Assembly: GCA_047974625.1 (NCBI GenBank)
Contig: JBKECK010000045.1
Span: 118,901-182,900 of the forward strand
Length of the DNA stretch: 64,000 nucleotides
Reading direction: 5' to 3'
DNA from: CADEDH01 sp047974625
GTDB taxonomy: Bacteria > Actinomycetota > Acidimicrobiia > Acidimicrobiales > SZUA-35
How positions within the stretch are numbered: position 1 is the first letter of the stretch; every line of letters starts with the position of its first letter. Shown one piece after another: positions 59,555 through 64,000 of the stretch. The notes beneath the pieces were generated by a model, which was not told where the DNA came from, ran no database searches, and saw only the letters and a list, made by a program, of their open reading frames with translations. The translations under genes were made by a program, and so were the position numbers.

Positions 59555-61531
59555 TCAGCCGGCGGCCGCCGAGGCGGTGGGCCGGGCCAACGACGAGGGC
59601 ACGGCCGGACGCTGCGGTGGCGGTTCCGGGGCCACGGCCACGGCGATCACCTCGGCCGCGGTCGGGAACGGCCGCGAGACCAGGTACGCCAGGCGTTCGG
59701 CCAACCCGGTGGTGGCGCCCGACGGGGTGTGCAGCACCCGAGGGTGTTCCCGCACGGCGCCGGTCTCGCTCCGGCCGATCAGGATCTCGTGGAGCTTCTC
59801 CCCCGGCCGGAGCCCGGTGAACTCGATCTGGACCGTCGGGTCGTGGTGGGCGATGAGCCGCCGGGCCAGATCGACGATCCGCACCGGTTCCCCCATGTCG
59901 AGGATGAGGGTTTCGGCGTCCCGGCCGATCACGGCGGCCTGGAGAACGAGCCGTACCGCCTCGGGGATGGTCATGAAGTAGCGGGTGGCGTCCGGGTCGG
60001 TGACGGTGACGGGCCCTCCGGCGGCGATCTGGGCCAGGAAGGTGGGCAGGACCGAGCCACGGCTGCCGAGGACGTTGCCGAACCGGACGTTCACCACCAC
60101 CCCCCGGTCCCGGCGGGCGGTGTCGGCGGCGAGCAGCTCGGCGAGGCGTTTGGTGGCCCCGAGCACACTGGTGGGGTCGGCGGCCTTGTCGGTGCTGATG
60201 TTGACCACCCGCTCGGTGTCGACGGCCCGGGCCGCGTCGAGCACGTTGGCGGTGCCGAACACGTTGGTCTTGACCGCTTCGCACGGATGTTGCTCCAGCA
60301 GGGTCAGGTGCTTGAGGGCGGCGGCGTGGAACACGACCTGGGGGCGGTGCCGTTCGAACACCGACCGGATCCGGGACTGGTCCCGGATGTCGGCCACGAT
60401 GATGCAGGGTGAGTCGAGCAGGGCCCGGCCCTCGATCGAGAGCTGGGTGGCATGCAGGCCGCTCTCGTCCCGGTCGAGCATCAGCAGGCAGGCCGGGCCG
60501 AGGCGGTGGAGCTGCCGGCACAGTTCACTACCGATGCTCCCGCCGGCCCCGGTGACCAGGACCCTTTTACCGGTCACGCACGACGCGATCTGCAGGAGGT
60601 CCACCTGTACCTCCTGCCGGCCGAGGAGGTCGTTCTCGGTGATCGGGCGGACCTGACTGAGGGTGACCGGACCGGCCAGCTCGCTGGTGGCGGGCAGGGT
60701 GCGGACGTCGAGGTGGGCCTCGACGGCCCGGTCCACCACCCGGCCGATAAGGGCCGAGGAGGCCGACGGGATGGCGATCACCACATGGCGGGCGTCGTGG
60801 CGGCGGGCCACCGCCACCAGGTCGTCGACGCGCCCCTCCACCTGGATCCCCATGATCGAGCGCTGCTGGAACAGGGGGTCGTCGTCGAGGAGGGCCACCG
60901 GGGTCAGGGCACAGCCCGGATCGGTGAGCATGGCCCGTACGATCAGGTGGCCGGCCTCGGCGGCGCCCACCACCACGACCGGCTCTCGGTCGTGCTCATC
61001 ACCGCCCCACCGCAGTTCCCATTCCACGGCCCGCCGCCACAACAGTCTCAGGTACCCCATGCCCACCAGGGCCAGGGTCGAGCACAGGGCCACCGCGGCC
61101 AGGGGCACCGACGCCCGGGCCGGGAGGGCCAGCTGGACCACGGTGACCGTGACGGTGACGAGCGTCCAGGCCGTAGCCACGGCCATGGCCTCGTCGGCGC
61201 CGCCGACCCGGAACCGGCCGACGTAGAGGCCGGTCCAGTTACCGGCGAGCGCCTGGGCGGCCAGCACCGGTAGGGCGAAGCCGACCAGGGTCGGGCCGTC
61301 GGCCGGATCCAGACCGAACTCCTGGCCGATGACCACCGTCATGGCGAAGGCGGTTCCCCAAGCGATCAGGTCGGCCAGCGTGATCAGCCACCGGTGCCCG
61401 GGCACCACCTGGTGCCGGATCCGGTGGGTGATCCCCACGGCTCGGTCCCAGGCTGTGCTGTGGGCCACCCACCGGACCGCGTGGTGCACGGCCTGCCGTC
61501 GTCGACGAGCGATTCCCCCTGCCTCGGACAT
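59555..61531 (-). CDS. WbpM/CapD-like nucleotide-sugar 4,6-dehydratase, membrane-bound
   Basis: A 658-residue polysaccharide biosynthesis protein. Four hydrophobic helices lie in about residues 45-175, followed by a first Rossmann-like domain (VVVVGAAEAGHLIVRAM). The dehydratase domain has VLVTGAGGSIGSELCRQ for NAD(P), ISTDKAADPTSVLGATKR as active-site segment, and FTGLRPGEKLHEIL. Close relatives have Met in place of the Leu before GATK. It would form UDP-4-keto-6-deoxy sugars for surface glycans. ATG 61531 follows ggaggggg. It opens the polysaccharide region that continues right. Confidence 0.92.
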   Translation of the reverse strand: MSEAGGIARRRRQAVHHAVRWVAHSTAWDRAVGITHRIRHQVVPGHRWLITLADLIAWGTAFAMTVVIGQEFGLDPADGPTLVGFALPVLAAQALAGNWTGLYVGRFRVGGADEAMAVATAWTLVTVTVTVVQLALPARASVPLAAVALCSTLALVGMGYLRLLWRRAVEWELRWGGDEHDREPVVVVGAAEAGHLIVRAMLTDPGCALTPVALLDDDPLFQQRSIMGIQVEGRVDDLVAVARRHDARHVVIAIPSASSALIGRVVDRAVEAHLDVRTLPATSELAGPVTLSQVRPITENDLLGRQEVQVDLLQIASCVTGKRVLVTGAGGSIGSELCRQLHRLGPACLLMLDRDESGLHATQLSIEGRALLDSPCIIVADIRDQSRIRSVFERHRPQVVFHAAALKHLTLLEQHPCEAVKTNVFGTANVLDAARAVDTERVVNISTDKAADPTSVLGATKRLAELLAADTARRDRGVVVNVRFGNVLGSRGSVLPTFLAQIAAGGPVTVTDPDATRYFMTIPEAVRLVLQAAVIGRDAETLILDMGEPVRIVDLARRLIAHHDPTVQIEFTGLRPGEKLHEILIGRSETGAVREHPRVLHTPSGATTGLAERLAYLVSRPFPTAAEVIAVAVAPEPPPQRPAVPSSLARPTASAAAG

Positions 61532-61707
61532 GTGTGGTCCCCCCTCCACCGGAGGGGATGTCCACGGAGCTGGCGCCGGGTTGATCGTCCGCCGACACGC
61601 CAGATCTGTGCCCCCTCCTGCCCCGTACCCTAGTTCGGGTGACAAGTGGTTGGAATCGGAACGGCCACTTTCCCGGGTGACGATTTCCCGTTCGACTTCA
61701 CATCACA

Positions 61708-62742
61708 GTGGCGATCCGGTTGGCTGTGGCCATCGGTATTCTCGTTCGCCGGGCTGCCCCGGAAGAGTTCTCCCAGGTGATCGCCGTGTGCGGTCAGGCC
61801 CTGGGCTGGGCGGGTGGCCGCACCGACGAGGCGTTCTTCCGGTGGAAGCACGAGCAGAACCCGTTCGGGCCGTCGCCGATCTGGTTGGCGGTGGACGGGG
61901 ACGAGCCGGGCCGCCCCATCGTCGGGGTACGGGCCATGATGCGCTGGCGGTTGACCGCTCCGGACGGGACGTCGTGGCCGGTGGTCCGCGCCGTCGACAC
62001 CGCCACCCTGCCCGCCTACCAGGGCCGGGGGATCTTCCGGCGCCTGACCACGGCCGCCGTCGACGACCTGACCGCGGCCGGGGTCCGGGCGGTGTTCAAC
62101 ACCCCCAACGACCGGAGCCGCCCTGGCTACCTGAAACTCGGGTGGCGCTTGGTGGGACGGGTGCCCGTGGTGGCTCGGCTCCGTCTGGGTCCGAGCGGTG
62201 GGCCGTCCACCGTGGTCGCCCTGGTCCGCTCCCGGGTGGCCGCCGAGCGGTGGGGGGAGCGCACCACCGTGGGCGTCGATCCGGCCGACGCGTTCGCCCC
62301 GTCCGGTCCGCTCGGGCGGGCCCTGCGGTCGGCCCGACCGCCGCGGGGGTGGGCCACCTCGTTGGGGGTCGACTATCTCCGGTGGCGGACGGGATTCCCC
62401 GCCCTGGCCTGCCGGCTAGTGACGCTGGGGCCGGGCGTGGACGACGGGTTCATCGTGTTCCGGCTCCGGCGGCGCGGCCGGCTCCGCCAACTCAGCCTGT
62501 TGCACACGGTGGTCACCCCGACGAGCCGCCGGTTACGGCCGGCGATCGGGGCGCTGATGGCGGAGACCGGAGCCGACGTGGTGCTGGCCGCCGGTTCGGG
62601 CCCGGCCGCCTCCGCGCTGGGGCAGGGCATGGCCCCCCTGCCGGGCGCCGGCCCCCGGCTCACCTGGCGGCCCCTGGCCTCGGCCACCGTGCCCGGTCGG
62701 CGCGGCCTCGCCCTCGACCTCGGCACCGTCGAGCTGTTCTGA
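61708..62742 (+). CDS. GNAT family N-acetyltransferase
   Basis: A 344-residue protein. Residues about 10-160 are a GNAT fold: ILVRRAAPEEFSQVIAVCGQ, then TATLPAYQGRGIFRRLTTAA, the acetyl-CoA pyrophosphate loop, and FNTPNDRSRPGYLKLGW. The C-terminal half is a second, diverged domain. Proteins of this form are common in surface-polysaccharide clusters, where they may acylate sugars (inference). The GTG start 61708 is divergent from the dehydratase. Its last 210 bases overlap the convergent membrane-protein frame. Confidence 0.82.
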   Translation: MAIRLAVAIGILVRRAAPEEFSQVIAVCGQALGWAGGRTDEAFFRWKHEQNPFGPSPIWLAVDGDEPGRPIVGVRAMMRWRLTAPDGTSWPVVRAVDTATLPAYQGRGIFRRLTTAAVDDLTAAGVRAVFNTPNDRSRPGYLKLGWRLVGRVPVVARLRLGPSGGPSTVVALVRSRVAAERWGERTTVGVDPADAFAPSGPLGRALRSARPPRGWATSLGVDYLRWRTGFPALACRLVTLGPGVDDGFIVFRLRRRGRLRQLSLLHTVVTPTSRRLRPAIGALMAETGADVVLAAGSGPAASALGQGMAPLPGAGPRLTWRPLASATVPGRRGLALDLGTVELF

Positions 62743-64000
62743 CCGGGCCCGCTCGGCTAGCCGTTCGGTCCGGCTCCGGGCTCGCCGAAACCCGTCGAGC
62801 GGTGCGGTCACCATCACCAGGGCCAGGGGGTAGAGCTGGGTGCGCTGGCGGACCAGGATGCCGAAGTTGCTGATGGCCGAGAAGGCCACGATGAAGACCA
62901 GGGTGTACGCCGCTGCGTAGCCGACGTAGGGGTGCCGGAACACCACGGCGGGCAGCCGCACCAGCCGGGCCGCGCCCAGGCCGAATATCACCAGCAGGAC
63001 GAGTCCCTCGAGGGCGCTGACCAGCATGGCCAGGCTGCCGGCCTCGAAGAGGAACGGTCGGAACAGGACCGTTACCGCGGCCCAAGGGAGGGTGGCCAAC
63101 GACACGGCGTCGACCGCCTCGAACCGGGAGCCGCCTTGGGCGCTCCGACTCGTGGTCATGGCCAGTACCTCCCCGGCGTCGAGACCGCTGTCGAGCCCGA
63201 AGAACAGCTGAAACTGCCGCATCACCAGGCCGACCATGACGACCACGAACACGAGACCCACCATCCTGCGGGCCATCCCCCCGGCGCCGGTGGAACGGCG
63301 CAGGCCGAGAGCGACCGCGGCGGAGACGGCGAAGATGGCGGCCATGTGGGGGCGGACCATTACCATCCCGGCCACCCCGCCGGTGACGGCGGCGTAGCCG
63401 AGCGGTCGGCTGGTCAGGATCCGGGCCAGACCGTAGGAGGCGAGCCCGATCATGGTGATCATCCAGGCCTCCTTGCCGAGGCTGGAGGGCCAGAACAGCA
63501 TCGAGGGGAGGAAGAACACCAAGGCCACGTAGCGTCGGCGGTCGCCGGTGGGCAGGGCGATCACGAAGGCCCGGTAGAAGAGGTAGAGGCCCCAGAACGA
63601 GACGAAGGCGAACACCACGAACCCGCCGGTGCGGGTGGGGCCGGTCACGGTGTACAGGCCGGCGGTGAGCAGCCTGATGAACTCGGTGCCGAACAGGTCG
63701 GGAAGGGCGAGCCGGTAGGCGGGGCCACCCACCACGAACTGGCGGAACTCGGCGGCCACAGCGGCGCCGTGGAGGTGGTAGCCGAGGGCGTCGCCTGGCC
63801 CGAGGAGGTACTCGTTGGCGTAGAAGCGGGCGAACGCGGCCGCCAGTTTGGCCACCAGGGCCAGGGAGATCGCCCCCCGCACCCAGGGATCCGGTTCCTG
63901 ACGGGCGAGCAGGCGCTTGAGGGCCAGCAGGCCCACGGTGAGCAGGGCCGGCGCGATCAGCAGACCACCCCAGGTGTCGTAGCCGGTGGTGGTGATCAGA
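62533..64000 (-). CDS. Multi-spanning membrane protein, partial, polysaccharide-polymerase-like context
   Basis: The frame enters from the right edge (codons are open to base 64000) and has about eight to ten hydrophobic helices to about 62830. FLPSMLFWPSSLGKEAWMI is a segment I associate with actinobacterial polysaccharide-cluster membrane proteins, possibly Wzy-like polymerases. The last 70 residues, from 62742 to 62533, are Gly-Arg-rich and lie wholly antisense to the GNAT gene; they may be a real tail, or a frameshift near 62745 may have removed the true stop. Its start is outside the window. Confidence 0.7.
   Translation of the reverse strand, partial: LITTTGYDTWGGLLIAPALLTVGLLALKRLLARQEPDPWVRGAISLALVAKLAAAFARFYANEYLLGPGDALGYHLHGAAVAAEFRQFVVGGPAYRLALPDLFGTEFIRLLTAGLYTVTGPTRTGGFVVFAFVSFWGLYLFYRAFVIALPTGDRRRYVALVFFLPSMLFWPSSLGKEAWMITMIGLASYGLARILTSRPLGYAAVTGGVAGMVMVRPHMAAIFAVSAAVALGLRRSTGAGGMARRMVGLVFVVVMVGLVMRQFQLFFGLDSGLDAGEVLAMTTSRSAQGGSRFEAVDAVSLATLPWAAVTVLFRPFLFEAGSLAMLVSALEGLVLLVIFGLGAARLVRLPAVVFRHPYVGYAAAYTLVFIVAFSAISNFGILVRQRTQLYPLALVMVTAPLDGFRRARSRTERLAERARSEQLDGAEVEGEAAPTGHGGRGQGPPGEPGAGARQGGHALPQRGGGRARTGGQHHVGSGLRHQRPDRRP

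Overview
The window is very GC-rich (roughly 70%), with dense short-spaced operons, many GTG starts and purine-rich ribosome binding sites. This fits a high-GC actinomycete. The gene content points to an aerobic, lipid- and aromatic-acid-degrading lineage such as the Acidimicrobiia: several acyl-CoA dehydrogenases, enoyl-CoA hydratase/isomerases, acyl-CoA synthetases, two double-length CaiB/BaiF CoA-transferases, an F420-type nitroreductase, a monomeric isocitrate dehydrogenase and a KtrAB potassium system. The taxonomic placement is inference; no rRNA or tRNA gene was found.

Layout. 1-3.7 kb: a secreted repeat-rich protein cut by the left edge, a strong hairpin, and a frameshifted SARP-type regulator. 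3.7-10.9 kb: nitroreductase, crotonase-fold protein, acyl-CoA synthetase, fructosamine-kinase-like protein, acyl-CoA dehydrogenase, AroQ and an MFS transporter. 10.9-13.1 kb: ktrB-ktrA. 13.2-14.9 kb: a two-gene operon whose second gene is a UGSC-family selenoprotein with an in-frame UGA and a SECIS-like hairpin; this is the most interesting locus. 15-19.6 kb: a small protein, a molybdopterin oxidoreductase and a GGDEF-EAL protein. 19.9-32.3 kb: isocitrate dehydrogenase, crotonase-fold protein, serine hydrolase, alpha/beta hydrolase, CoA-transferase, TetR regulator, small proteins, TauD-type dioxygenase and acyl-CoA dehydrogenase. 32.5-36.2 kb: ACT-domain protein, MscS channel, LuxR-type regulator and methyltransferase, with two intergenic stretches holding repeats and palindromes.

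36.3-44.3 kb is a minus-strand block of catabolic genes: crotonase-fold protein, CO-dehydrogenase-like large subunit, quinone oxidoreductase, 2-keto-4-pentenoate-hydratase-like protein, DoxX, PNPOx-like protein and acyl-CoA synthetase. 44.5-52.7 kb: acyl-CoA dehydrogenase, DEAD-box helicase, a single-chain biotin-dependent acyl-CoA carboxylase and a lone peptide-type ABC binding lipoprotein. 52.8-59.4 kb: DUF1737 and DUF488 proteins flanking a 10-bp tandem array, the second double CaiB protein, an SRPBCC protein, and a divergent phytanoyl-CoA-dioxygenase/VOC pair. 59.5-64 kb begins a surface-polysaccharide region: WbpM/CapD-like dehydratase, GNAT protein and a multi-spanning membrane protein running off the right edge.

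Together the catabolic genes suit activation of acids to CoA thioesters (synthetases, CoA-transferases), alpha-beta oxidation (dehydrogenases), double-bond handling (crotonases) and carboxylation of acyl-CoA. Individual substrates cannot be read from the sequence.
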